Assembly: GCF_904846185.1 (NCBI RefSeq)
Contig: NZ_CAJGZQ010000003.1
Span: forward strand, 145,954-209,953
Direction: 5' to 3'
DNA length: 64,000 nt
Source: Psychrobacter immobilis
GTDB taxonomy: Bacteria > Pseudomonadota > Gammaproteobacteria > Pseudomonadales > Moraxellaceae
Every line of letters starts with the position of its first letter. The stretch's first letter is position 1. This document shows, one piece after another, positions 38,486 through 47,617 of the stretch. The translations under genes were made by a program, and so were the position numbers. A model generated the notes under the pieces. It was given only the letters and a program-made list of their open reading frames with translations, was not told the origin of the DNA and searched no databases.

Positions 38486-39892
38486 CTAGGCATTGTGACC
38501 ATTGTGGCGTTGCCATATTGTCTCACCAATGATGCCAGCCAACTGCTCGGCAATCTTATCTTTGCTCGCCTTCTCAAGTGTGACGCTATCGTGCTCATAA
38601 CGCTCTGAGAAAAATACCTGCATGGCATTGTCATCGCTAGCAAAACCAATGTCTGCTCGTGAAACATCATTACAAGCGATCAAATCTAAATCTTTAGACA
38701 CCAGTTTGCCACGAGCATAGCGCTCGATATCTTGCGTTTCTGCCGCAAAACCAACGACAAACAGCGCTGGATGAGCAAGCGAAATCGTCGCTAAAATATC
38801 AGGGTTTTTGACCAAACTCAGCGTCATAGCATCTTGGGTTTTTTTAATTTTTTGCGGGGCAGCTTCTTCAGTACGATAATCAGCGACAGCAGCCGTGGCG
38901 ATAAAGATATCCGCAATTACATTTTGATTCTCGCTATGAGCATGCTCCTCATCATCAATCTCATGGCTGTGGCTATGATCATCGCCGCAATCACACTCGC
39001 CATGATGTTCATGTTGATGGCTATGGTCGTGATCGTGAGAATGGTCGTGCTCATCTTCAGGCACATACTGTAGCGCACTGTGCGTACCATCCACGCACTG
39101 CTGGGCTGCTATCAGCATCTCTTTAGCCGACAACACATCAATGCGCGTGACATTCAGCGGTGTCGGCAGTGCCACTTTGCCACCCGCAATCAAAATAACG
39201 TCTGCACCAGCAGCCACGCAAGCACGTGCTAATGCAAATCCCATCTTGCCAGTAGAGTGATTGGACAAGTAGCGCACCGGATCGATAGCTTCTACCGTCG
39301 GTCCTGCAGTAATCACCACTCGTTTACCGGCCAATAATTGCGGCGTGGTTTGCATGGCATTGAATAATAATACTTCTGCCAATAGCTGCTCAGGTTCAGG
39401 CAAACGCCCTGCTCCCACATCACCGCAGGCTTGCTCACCGCTAGCAGGTTGAATAATCTGATAATTCATATCGCGCAGGGTTTGGACATTGAGATTGACC
39501 GCAGGGTGCGCCCACATCTGCTGATTCATGGCTGGTGCAATGATGACTGGTGCCGCCGTTGCAAGGCATACGGTTGTCAATAAATCATCAGCCATGCCCA
39601 TCGCGAGACGCGCAAGCGTATTTGCAGAGGCTGGCGCAATGATGATTAAATCTGCCCATTTCGCCAATTCGATATGCCCCATCCCCGCTTCTGCTTTTTC
39701 ATCGAGTAATGAGATATGCACCTCATTGCCAGTCAAAGCTTGCAGGGTTAATGACGTAATAAAAGCTTGTGCCCCTGTGGTCATAATGACACGCACCTCA
39801 AAGCCTGCCTTGATTAATAGGCGGGCAAAGATAGCAGATTTATAAGCGGCGATACCGCCAGTGATAGCAAGCACAATATTGGACATAAGCAT
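38486..39892 (-). CDS. coaBC: Bifunctional CoaBC with a histidine-rich insert
   Basis: 468 residues against about 406 in E. coli; ATGs at 39892 and 39886 are both possible. The N-terminal CoaC half is the FMN decarboxylase (ITGGIAAYKSA, catalytic His region near 75, PAMNQQMW). The CoaB half joins 4'-phosphopantothenate and cysteine (VVITAGPTVEAIDPVRYLSNHSTGKMGFALA split over about 190-215, AAVADYR, VGFAAET). Between the SAKEM helix and the AAVADYR strand lies an insert (about residues 278-322) with some 14 His, many Asp/Glu and a CDC motif. Both enzyme halves look intact, so it should still make CoA. Confidence 0.95.
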   Translation of the reverse strand: MLMSNIVLAITGGIAAYKSAIFARLLIKAGFEVRVIMTTGAQAFITSLTLQALTGNEVHISLLDEKAEAGMGHIELAKWADLIIIAPASANTLARLAMGMADDLLTTVCLATAAPVIIAPAMNQQMWAHPAVNLNVQTLRDMNYQIIQPASGEQACGDVGAGRLPEPEQLLAEVLLFNAMQTTPQLLAGKRVVITAGPTVEAIDPVRYLSNHSTGKMGFALARACVAAGADVILIAGGKVALPTPLNVTRIDVLSAKEMLIAAQQCVDGTHSALQYVPEDEHDHSHDHDHSHQHEHHGECDCGDDHSHSHEIDDEEHAHSENQNVIADIFIATAAVADYRTEEAAPQKIKKTQDAMTLSLVKNPDILATISLAHPALFVVGFAAETQDIERYARGKLVSKDLDLIACNDVSRADIGFASDDNAMQVFFSERYEHDSVTLEKASKDKIAEQLAGIIGETIWQRHNGHNA

Positions 39893-40013
39893 GGCATCAA
39901 TAAAAAGTTGAAAGATAAAATTGCGCTTATAGTAACAATTATGAGATAAGTTGGGTAAGAATTTCCGTATTTACTCAATATATCTGACAGCAATCCATTC
40001 TCAAGGAGTGACA

Positions 40014-40697
40014 ATGGCGATTAAAGACTGGCATGAAGATGATAGACCACGTGAAAAACTACTAAAATTTGGGGCAGCTCATTTATCTGATGCCGAGATA
40101 TTAGCGATATTTCTGCGCACAGGTACGCAGTCACAGTCAGCTATCGAATTGGCGCGTCATTTGATCGAGCAATTTGGTAGCTTGGCAGAATTATTGGCAG
40201 CGCCGCAAGAGACTGTACTGGCTTGTCATGGTATTGGTCCTGCCAAATACGCGCAGATATTGGCCTCACTTGAGATGGGCACGCGTTATTTGGACAGTCA
40301 GCTTAAAACTGGTCACGCACTTGGGCGCTCGCAAATGGTCAAAGACTATATCAGCACTCAGCTGCGCGGGGAGCATCGCGAAGTCTTTGCGGTACTTTGC
40401 TTAGACAATGCGTTGAATCTCATTAATTTTGAGATACTGTTTACTGGCGGCATCTCCTCTTGCTCCGTCTGTATCAAACACGTTCTGCGTCATGCTTTGA
40501 GTCACGCCGCCAGCCAACTCATCGTCGCACACAATCATCCACATACCGATGCGACCCCTTCAACGGCAGACAACTTATTAACTTACGAGCTAAAGAAAGC
40601 CTGTGATTTAATCGATTTATCCTTGGTAGACCATATCATTGTTGGACGCAATGAGACATTATCTTATGCCGAAAGCTGCTTAGCACCTTTTGGATAA
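40014..40697 (+). CDS. radC: RadC-family (UPF0758) JAMM-domain protein
   Basis: 227 residues from the ATG at 40014, fixed by AAGGAG 5 nt upstream; an earlier start at 39951 has none. A helix-hairpin-helix region (about 25-90) is followed by a JAMM/MPN domain with the metal motif HNHPHTDATPSTAD (His173 and His175); the usual Gly after HNHPx is replaced by Thr. Despite the name, a DNA-repair role is not supported for the family, and function is unknown. It diverges from coaBC, a common neighbourhood. Confidence 0.9.
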   Translation: MAIKDWHEDDRPREKLLKFGAAHLSDAEILAIFLRTGTQSQSAIELARHLIEQFGSLAELLAAPQETVLACHGIGPAKYAQILASLEMGTRYLDSQLKTGHALGRSQMVKDYISTQLRGEHREVFAVLCLDNALNLINFEILFTGGISSCSVCIKHVLRHALSHAASQLIVAHNHPHTDATPSTADNLLTYELKKACDLIDLSLVDHIIVGRNETLSYAESCLAPFG

Positions 40698-41046
40698 CTG
40701 ATTACGACTGTTATTTTTGCCTATATGAGAAAATCTTGATACATATAATCGACACAGCGTAGCACTTTAGCTATTGATAGTTATCGGCAACTGTTTCATA
40801 TTGATGGCTAAATTTGTCTTTTATTTGTCTGTCACTGGTTAGACAGTTATCAAAGCCACTTTTGTAAAATGCTCAACAAATTAAAATTTATCATAAAATA
40901 TGCTACAAAATCCATAACGGCTCATTGGTTTAATTTGGTCACCAGACCCTTAAAAATCAGCAAAAATAACAACAAGATTTATTCAAATACTTAAATACAC
41001 ACACATTTTTCGCGCTTTTGGTTTAGCGTTATAAAAGGAGACAGTC
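40698..41046. other. Intergenic region upstream of fadE
   Basis: About 350 bp, strongly AT-rich, without a supported gene. It should contain the fadE promoter. No clear fatty-acid regulator operator or RNA gene was recognised. Confidence 0.35.
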
Positions 41047-43992
41047 ATGGCAATTGGCTTATTTATTTTGGCAATCATTATTCAATTAGCCATGGTTTTG
41101 GCCATCTTTTTATTGTCCCTATCAAGAGTCACAGGCAGTATCGTTGCCTTAGTTACCGTCCTTGTCACCGCCTTTATCAGTCCTTGGTCGCTCATTTTGG
41201 GCATACCAATCGCTTTACTTTGCATCGTTTTGCTCGTCGCCCCTATTCGTCAGTCACTAATTACCAGATCTGTTTACAAGACTTTGGGCGGGGCAATGCC
41301 GAGCATGAGCGATACCGAGCGCGAAGCACTAGATGCGGGTACCAGCTGGTGGGAAAAAGAGCTGTTTATGGGCAATCCCGACTGGGACACTTTTGCTCAA
41401 CATCCCTATCCAGAGCTGTCGGCAGAAGAGCAAAGCTTTATTGATAATGAAGTAGAAGTACTATGCGCCATGCTTGATGAATGGAAAATTCAGCATGAAG
41501 ACAAAGAGCTGTCGCCTGAAGCGTGGCAATTTATCAAAGCCAATGGATTTTTAGGCTTAATCATTCCAAAAGAGTTTGGCGGTTTAGATTTTAGCTCTTA
41601 TGCACAAAGCCGTATCATGAGTAAAATCGCTTCGCGCTCGCCGACCGCTGCAGTTACCTGTATGGTGCCAAACTCGCTCGGCCCTGGTGAGCTGTTGATG
41701 CATTATGGTACGGACGAACAAAAACAGCGCTGGCTACCCGGTCTTGCCAAAGGTGACGAGGTGCCTTGCTTTGGTTTGACGGGTCCAGAAGCAGGTTCCG
41801 ATGCTGGTGCGATTCCAGATACAGGGGTGGTTTGTTATGGTACGCATGAGGGCGAGCAAGTGCTCGGTTTGCGTATGAACTTTTCTAAGCGCTGGATTAC
41901 CCTCGCACCTATCGCCACGGTCGTGGGTTTAGCATTCAAGATGCACGATCCTGAAGGTTTGCTTGGCAATCCTGATAAGACCGATTACGGTATCACTTGT
42001 GCGCTCGTTCCTGCCAGCCATGAAGGTGTCATCATAGGACCACGCCATAATCCAATTGGCTCGCCATTTATGAATGGTACAGTCGATGGTAAAGACGTCT
42101 TTATTCCACTAGATTACATCATCGGCGGCGTCGAAAATGCGGGTCGCGGTTGGCGTATGCTGATGGAGTGCTTGGGCGTTGGTCGCGGCATCTCTTTACC
42201 AGCTTTATCAACCTCAGCCAGTGAAATGACGTATCTGTCTGTCGGTGCTTTTGCCAAAGTACGCGAACAGTTTAAAATCTCTGTTGGCAAGTTTGAAGGC
42301 GTCCAAGACGCTACCAGCCGCATGGCCAGTAACACTTATATGCTAGAGGCATTTCGTCACCTCGTCACCTGCGGTCTGAACCAAGGCGGCACACCATCAG
42401 TGATGACGGCAATGGCAAAATACTATGCGACTGAAACCATGCGCAGTGTGGTCAATGACGGTATGGATGTGGTTGGTGGTCGCGCGGTACAGATGGGTCC
42501 ACGTAACTTTTTGGCCACCCCTTATCAGGCAATTCCAGTATCTATCACGGTTGAAGGCGCAAATATCTTGACGCGCTCACTCATGATATTTGGTCAAGGC
42601 GCGATGCGTTGCCATCCTTATCTCTTTGATGAGCTGCAATTGCTGCAAAGCGAAGATAAAGAAGGCGCACTCAAACAGTTCGACACACTGTTTTTTAAAC
42701 ATTTGGGTTATACCTTTAATCGCGGCGCAAAGGCATTTGTCGCAGGTTATGTCGGTGGCAGTAATCATGCACCAAGCTTTGCGGACAGCTTTACTCGTCC
42801 CTACTACAAACACATCAACCGCCTGAGCGCAAGCTTTGCCTTAACGGCTGATATGGCGTTAGGATTGCTCGCTGGTGACTTAAAACGTAAAGAGATGCTG
42901 TCTGGACGCTTAGCTGATATTCATAGCCATTTATTCATCAGCACTGCTATTTTGCAGTTTTATGAGCATGGTACTAAATCAGCGTCCGAACGCTTGCATG
43001 CTGAGGTTGCCTTACAAAATAGCTTATATACCATTCAAGAAGCTTTTGAAGCCTTTTTTGCAAACTTCCCTAATCGCATGGCGGCCAGTTTGGTCAGTTT
43101 TGTGACTTTTCCCAGCGGCTCTATCTTTACGCCGCCAAGCGATGAGCTCAAACGCAAGTTGGGCGATGCTTTTATGGATGACTTTGAAGCCAACCCGTTC
43201 CGTGATTATCTCAAAACCATGGTCTATTATAATACTGAAGCCGATGATGTCACTGGACGTATGGAACACGCTTATCAAACGTTACTTAGCATCGAGCCAT
43301 TATGGCAGAGGTTTAAAAAGGCTGAACACAAGGACAGTTTTGAAGGGCTTACTTTTGAGGATCATGTGGTATATGCCAGCCAAAACGGCGATATTACCGA
43401 AGAAGAAGCTGAAGTGCTTATTCAGTACAACGCCATACGCTTTGACTCATTATTGACTGACGTGTTCGATAAACATTTATTGCATGCCCAAGAGCGTACC
43501 AATCCACACAGCCTTGATAATGCCGTGCAGCAACTGACGGACTATGCACAATTAAAAAATGACGCGCAAGCCAGAAATGGCATTGCGACAAACATGACAG
43601 CTGAAAATGATGTCGACTCTAATGATTTGGGTACGCCCGTCAATACAGACAAACCAACTGGCGATGCCAACCCCAATCATGGTTATGAGAGTGACGGTGA
43701 TGTAGAAATGGTCAAAGAGCAAGATACCATTGAGGAGGTACGTGCACAGACCGACTTTGATGAGTCTGAGCCCGAGGTGGAAGCACTAGATCATCGCCAC
43801 CGTGATGCAGAGTCACACTTAAGTGAACGCATGAGTAACAACCATCGTCTGAATCAACATAATGCTGACGACCTAGAGCGTTCTGAAATATCTGAAGATG
43901 CAGAAAATGTAAAGGATGATATAGACAAACCTGCCGCTACTGATTCTAAATGGCAGGATGGTCTACGCCGTGATGAAAGTGACAAAGTCTAA
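41047..43992 (+). CDS. fadE: Acyl-CoA dehydrogenase FadE with acidic C-terminal tail
   Basis: 981 residues against 814 in E. coli FadE. Two N-terminal transmembrane helices (about 3-25 and 30-60) anchor it. The flavin dehydrogenase core (about 120-520) contains FGLTGPEAGSDAG, KRWITLAPIA and VEGANILTRSLMIFGQGA, and the FadE-specific C-terminal domain follows to about 830. The last 150 residues are extra: acidic, Asp/Glu/Asn-rich and apparently unstructured. FadE carries out the first oxidation step of beta-oxidation. GGAG lies 7 nt upstream of the ATG. Confidence 0.95.
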   Translation: MAIGLFILAIIIQLAMVLAIFLLSLSRVTGSIVALVTVLVTAFISPWSLILGIPIALLCIVLLVAPIRQSLITRSVYKTLGGAMPSMSDTEREALDAGTSWWEKELFMGNPDWDTFAQHPYPELSAEEQSFIDNEVEVLCAMLDEWKIQHEDKELSPEAWQFIKANGFLGLIIPKEFGGLDFSSYAQSRIMSKIASRSPTAAVTCMVPNSLGPGELLMHYGTDEQKQRWLPGLAKGDEVPCFGLTGPEAGSDAGAIPDTGVVCYGTHEGEQVLGLRMNFSKRWITLAPIATVVGLAFKMHDPEGLLGNPDKTDYGITCALVPASHEGVIIGPRHNPIGSPFMNGTVDGKDVFIPLDYIIGGVENAGRGWRMLMECLGVGRGISLPALSTSASEMTYLSVGAFAKVREQFKISVGKFEGVQDATSRMASNTYMLEAFRHLVTCGLNQGGTPSVMTAMAKYYATETMRSVVNDGMDVVGGRAVQMGPRNFLATPYQAIPVSITVEGANILTRSLMIFGQGAMRCHPYLFDELQLLQSEDKEGALKQFDTLFFKHLGYTFNRGAKAFVAGYVGGSNHAPSFADSFTRPYYKHINRLSASFALTADMALGLLAGDLKRKEMLSGRLADIHSHLFISTAILQFYEHGTKSASERLHAEVALQNSLYTIQEAFEAFFANFPNRMAASLVSFVTFPSGSIFTPPSDELKRKLGDAFMDDFEANPFRDYLKTMVYYNTEADDVTGRMEHAYQTLLSIEPLWQRFKKAEHKDSFEGLTFEDHVVYASQNGDITEEEAEVLIQYNAIRFDSLLTDVFDKHLLHAQERTNPHSLDNAVQQLTDYAQLKNDAQARNGIATNMTAENDVDSNDLGTPVNTDKPTGDANPNHGYESDGDVEMVKEQDTIEEVRAQTDFDESEPEVEALDHRHRDAESHLSERMSNNHRLNQHNADDLERSEISEDAENVKDDIDKPAATDSKWQDGLRRDESDKV

Positions 43993-44091
43993 AGTCAAAA
44001 GCTTTGATAATTCTTAAAATGACAAGCTTTGAAATAACAAGACACAAAAGAATCAGGCTTAAAATATTTAAAAAACAATAGCTTTTAAGGC

Positions 44092-44201
44092 TGCTATAGT
44101 CGATTCAATTTAAAAGTAGTACAAGGCAACCGAGTGTAGATGTATATTTAATACTTCAAGCGAGGTTAACGCAGTAATACTTTTATAGTGGAATGACTAT
44201 A
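44092..44201. repeat. 110-bp dispersed repeat, copy 2
   Basis: Same orientation as copy 1 at 26760-26869, with two substitutions (a/g in the cgagtRtaga and agcgaRgtt segments). It is intergenic and flanked by AT-rich DNA. Confidence 0.85.
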
Positions 44202-44236
44202 GAAGCCTTGCACGATACATTTTGATCATTCACTTA

Positions 44237-44269
44237 GAAAAGACTGCCCAATTTGAGCAGTCTTTTTTT
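44237..44269 (+). terminator. Terminator downstream of fadE
   Basis: AGACTGC/GCAGTCT stem (44241-44247, 44257-44263) followed by seven Ts. It is about 250 bp after fadE because the 110-bp repeat lies in between. Confidence 0.75.
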
Positions 44270-44299
44270 AGTTATGAATCGCCGTTTTTAACCATTAAG

Positions 44300-44585
44300 G
44301 CGTGTTTGACGATTCAACCATGGCAATTGACAAAGACTGTTTTTTAGGCAGCTCAACATTAAAAATAGTCAGCTTAGTCATTCTAAGCGTCTACTTTTAA
44401 CAATGAAATGGTAAAAAACAGCCCTGTCTCTCTCTATTAATATTGGAATAATACTAAATTCTCCCAGCTCCATATAAGAAATGTGTTATAAAACTAATTA
44501 AGGCATGAACATTACCGTTGTTTTACGCCTTATCTGGAACAGTTTTAGCGATCAGCAGTATCTATTTTTGAATGTTCAACACGCC
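44300..44585. mobile_element. 286-bp MITE-like element with IS5-type ends
   Basis: Begins GGCGTGTTTGA and ends with TTCAACACGCC, i.e. inverted GGCGTGTT termini, and is flanked on both sides by TTAA (44296-44299 and 44586-44589), a YTAR-type target duplication as in the IS5 group. It has no transposase reading frame. Its termini resemble the edge IS (63804) and the solo end at 46335. Confidence 0.7.
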
Positions 44586-44861
44586 TTAATATTGGTCAAT
44601 ATGCCTTGTCATTTACCTACTTTACTCGCGAAAAATTCGGCGCAGACAACTTAACTATTGATTTATATTACCTTAGTCATAAAAAAACGTTGCAGTATCC
44701 TTAACAATTATTTTATATTGTGCCCCGAAAACGTGACACTAAGTGGAAGTTGAAAGAATTTAATAGACGTAGCAAGAGCGGTGATAATAATGGCAACAAT
44801 CACATTGATGTGAGCAGCCTATCTATTCGCTACTGGGGCACGTACACAAAGGATATAAGTT

Positions 44862-46238
44862 ATGTGGAAAAATATGGGACTGACCGGCAAGATTATTGTC
44901 GCTATGGTACTCGGTATCATACTGGGATTGTTTATAAACTATTCAGGACTGAACGCTGAAGGCGGTTTCATTCATACGTACATTACCAATGGCTTCCTCG
45001 CCATTGTCGGCAAGCTATTTGTCAACTCGCTCAAAATGCTAGTCGTGCCTTTGGTGCTGATCTCACTGATTTGCGGTGTTTGCGGTATTGGGGATATTCG
45101 TTTGCTTGGTCGCATCGGCACCAAGACATTTCTTATTTATATGATGACAACAGCTCTGGCTATCGCAACAGCGATTGGGCTTGGCGTGCTATTTGGTATC
45201 GGTAAAGGCATGAATATCGAAACCGAAGCGGCATTTGAAGCAGCATCAGCACCGCCACTGCTTGATGTGTTCTCTAATATTATCCCATCAAACCCCATCA
45301 GCGCGATGGCAAATGGTGATATGTTATCGATTATTTTCTTTGCTATTTTGATCGGTGTTAGTATCTTGATGGTGGGTAAACCTGCCAAAGGCTTAGTGCA
45401 GAGCTTAGAATTAATCAATGAAGTCATCTTAAAAATGGTGACCATCATTATGAATCTTGCGCCTTATGGTGTATTTGCGCTATTGACCAAAGCAATGGCA
45501 GAGCTGGGTTTAGACTTGATTTGGTCACTGCTGGGTTATGTGGCGGTATTGGTCGGCTCATTGGCATTCCATTTCTTTGTCACTATGATGATTGTACTCA
45601 AAGTCTCTTCGGGCTTATCCATCAGAACCTTTTTGGCAAAAATGCGTGAAGTTCAGATTTTTGCTTTTAGTACGTCAAGCTCGAACGCGACGATTCCTAT
45701 TACCTTGCGTACGGTCACTAAGCGCATGGGTGTCAATAACTCAGTTGCTTCATTTACTGTGCCATTTGGTGCGACCATCAACATGGATGGTACCGCCATC
45801 ATGCAAGGTACGGCGACCATTTTCATTGCCAATATCTATGGTATTGACTTGGGCGTGACTGAGTATCTGACTGTCATTCTAATGTCCGTTTTGGCTTCCG
45901 TCGGTACCGCTGGTGTACCGGGTGTTGGTCTGATTATGCTATCAATGGTATTTGCCCAAGTCGGTCTACCTATCGAAGGCATCGGTCTTATCTTAGGTGT
46001 GGATCGTATCCTTGATATGTTACGTACCGCAGTGAACGTCGGTGGCGATGCTGCTGTGACGGCTATTGTGGCAAAATCAGAAGGCAAAATGGATTTGGCT
46101 ATTTATAACGATCCTAACGCTGGTGCAAAAGACGTGTTCGATGGTCACATTGATGAAGACAATGAGCGTGAATTCTCTGAAGTCTTTAGTGATGGGATCA
46201 TGGGCAGTGAGTACGATGATATCGATCGTCGCCGCTAG
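44862..46238 (+). CDS. Dicarboxylate/amino acid:cation symporter (DAACS family)
   Basis: 458 residues with eight or more hydrophobic helices and the family hallmarks: the serine-rich re-entrant loop FSTSSSNATIPITLRT (about 267-282), NMDGTAIMQG (about 306-315) and the second hairpin SVGTAGVPGVGLIML. Resembles GltP/SstT/DctA-type Na+ or H+ symporters for glutamate, aspartate, serine or C4-dicarboxylates; substrate uncertain. The C-terminal 40 residues are acidic and extend past the fold. A terminator follows. Confidence 0.92.
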   Translation: MWKNMGLTGKIIVAMVLGIILGLFINYSGLNAEGGFIHTYITNGFLAIVGKLFVNSLKMLVVPLVLISLICGVCGIGDIRLLGRIGTKTFLIYMMTTALAIATAIGLGVLFGIGKGMNIETEAAFEAASAPPLLDVFSNIIPSNPISAMANGDMLSIIFFAILIGVSILMVGKPAKGLVQSLELINEVILKMVTIIMNLAPYGVFALLTKAMAELGLDLIWSLLGYVAVLVGSLAFHFFVTMMIVLKVSSGLSIRTFLAKMREVQIFAFSTSSSNATIPITLRTVTKRMGVNNSVASFTVPFGATINMDGTAIMQGTATIFIANIYGIDLGVTEYLTVILMSVLASVGTAGVPGVGLIMLSMVFAQVGLPIEGIGLILGVDRILDMLRTAVNVGGDAAVTAIVAKSEGKMDLAIYNDPNAGAKDVFDGHIDEDNEREFSEVFSDGIMGSEYDDIDRRR

Positions 46239-46282
46239 GCACTTATATTGAATAGATTTTGATGATTTATTCACGATCCATA

Positions 46283-46316
46283 AAAAACCTCAGTCATATT
46301 GGCTGAGGTTTTTTTC
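46283..46316 (+). terminator. Terminator after the symporter
   Basis: CCTCAGTC/GGCTGAGG stem that pairs fully (with one G-U) only in the plus-strand transcript, followed by seven Ts. Confidence 0.85.
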
Positions 46317-46334
46317 TTTGCTAAATACATTTAG

Positions 46335-46347
46335 GGCGTGTTGAACA
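46335..46347 (+). mobile_element. Solo IS5-type terminus
   Basis: TTAG then GGCGTGTTGAACA, matching the ends of the 286-bp element and of the edge IS, including the YTAR target. No partner end or transposase is adjacent. It lies 5 bp from the stop codon of the TauE-like gene and may be a remnant. Confidence 0.45.
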
Positions 46348-46351
46348 ACAA

Positions 46352-47107
46352 TCAACCAAAAACGTATTTGGTTATCATCGCCAAGCATACCACTACAATC
46401 ATCGGACGAATCAGCTTACTACCGCCCTTGACCACCATATGAGAGCCAAAATACGCGCCTATCGTTTGTCCCACCATCATGGCAAGCCCTACTTTCCACA
46501 AGACATTACCGCCCAAAATAAAGAATATTAAAGAACCAATATTGGTCGATAAATTCAATACCTTTGCTGCGCCTGTTGCTTCGATGATTTGCCGACCGCG
46601 CAACGCCACGTTGCCGAGCGCAAAAAACATCCCTGTGCCTGGTCCAATATAACCATCATAAAAACCAATTAACGGTGCAACCACTTTTTGCCATTTGCCT
46701 TCTGAGATACGCGGCGCAGCTTCTACTTCGCCAAGTCGAGGCGCAAACAAAGTATAAATCCCGATAGCCGCAATCAAAAACGGAATCAGTGTCTCAAGCA
46801 GATCCGGCGGCGACATTTGTACAGCAATAGTGCCGAGAACAGAACCGATAAAGGCGCCAACAATAGCTACTTTGATACGTTGCGGTTTGACCACCCCTTT
46901 TCTAATCATCGTAATAGAGGCTGCTAGCGCACCTGAGGCGGCTTGTAGCTTATTGGTACCAAGCGTTAGCACTGGTGGGATATTGGCAAGTAACATGGCA
47001 GGGATGGTCAATAAACCGCCACCACCAGCGATAGCATCAATAAAGCCTGCCAACGCTGCCACAGCGGTAAGCATTAATATAACCTCTAACGAAAGCGATA
47101 AGTCCAT
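46352..47107 (-). CDS. TauE/SafE-family permease (YfcA-like)
   Basis: 251 residues with eight hydrophobic segments. AGFIDAIAGGGGLLTIPAML near the N-terminus and IGFYDGYIGPGTGMFFAL in the second half are the YfcA/TauE repeat motifs. It is closer to YfcA than the permease at 37664. Substrate unknown; sulfur-containing anions are typical. It stands alone, converging with the symporter. Confidence 0.9.
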   Translation of the reverse strand: MDLSLSLEVILMLTAVAALAGFIDAIAGGGGLLTIPAMLLANIPPVLTLGTNKLQAASGALAASITMIRKGVVKPQRIKVAIVGAFIGSVLGTIAVQMSPPDLLETLIPFLIAAIGIYTLFAPRLGEVEAAPRISEGKWQKVVAPLIGFYDGYIGPGTGMFFALGNVALRGRQIIEATGAAKVLNLSTNIGSLIFFILGGNVLWKVGLAMMVGQTIGAYFGSHMVVKGGSKLIRPMIVVVCLAMITKYVFG

Positions 47108-47617
47108 GACGCTGACCTGTAAATTTTATGATGGAAAATGAGTAAGTCCTAAAAACTGGCTTTAAGAACTGGCTTTAAGAACTGGAAATAAAATATTAGT
47201 AGCAATGTTGCTATCAACTTTGCTATTCATTAGCTGATAGTACTGCTGATATATATTAAAGCTGTGACAGAACATCACAAAATGCCAATCATTATAAAGA
47301 TAAAACGCTAAAAAAAGCCAAAAACGTAAAAAAGTCTGCTAGATTTGTCTAACGGCTTAATAAGTATCTAAAATAAGCAGCGATTGATTAAAACTATGTA
47401 ACGACTTATCACGCTTTTGTCTGCTCTATCGACTTTATAATATCGCTATTATTAATGTGGCAAGTGGCACTTATAACTTTTGGTTGACGTATTTTGTTGT
47501 CTATATCAATAAGAGTATGAGAAACTGTTGCTGTCTATCATGTCTTTATGAGTCGTGTCATAGATATTTGAGGTTATTGGATTAATTTGTAATTCGTGTT
47601 TAGCAAATGAGGATGAT
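47108..47617. other. Intergenic region upstream of nhaA
   Basis: About 510 bp with the promoters of two diverging genes. It contains a 13-bp direct repeat, but no gene or RNA was recognised and no NhaR-like site could be assigned. Confidence 0.4.
47154..47185. repeat. 13-bp direct repeat, 2.5 copies
   Basis: The unit aactggctttaag is repeated twice perfectly and starts a third time, just upstream of the TauE-like gene start. Confidence 0.85.

Larger units (their letters stand above)
43993..44861. other. Repeat-rich intergenic region between fadE and the symporter
   Basis: About 870 bp without a supported gene. It holds the second 110-bp repeat (44092-44201), a terminator (44237-44269) and a 286-bp MITE-like element (44300-44585). 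The last 270 bp should contain the symporter promoter. It is the clearest repeat-insertion hot spot in the window. Confidence 0.7.

Noticed and set aside
44720..44959. 79-codon plus-strand frame before the symporter
   Set aside because: It overlaps the symporter start by about 100 bp in another frame and has a basic, low-quality composition without a Shine-Dalgarno.
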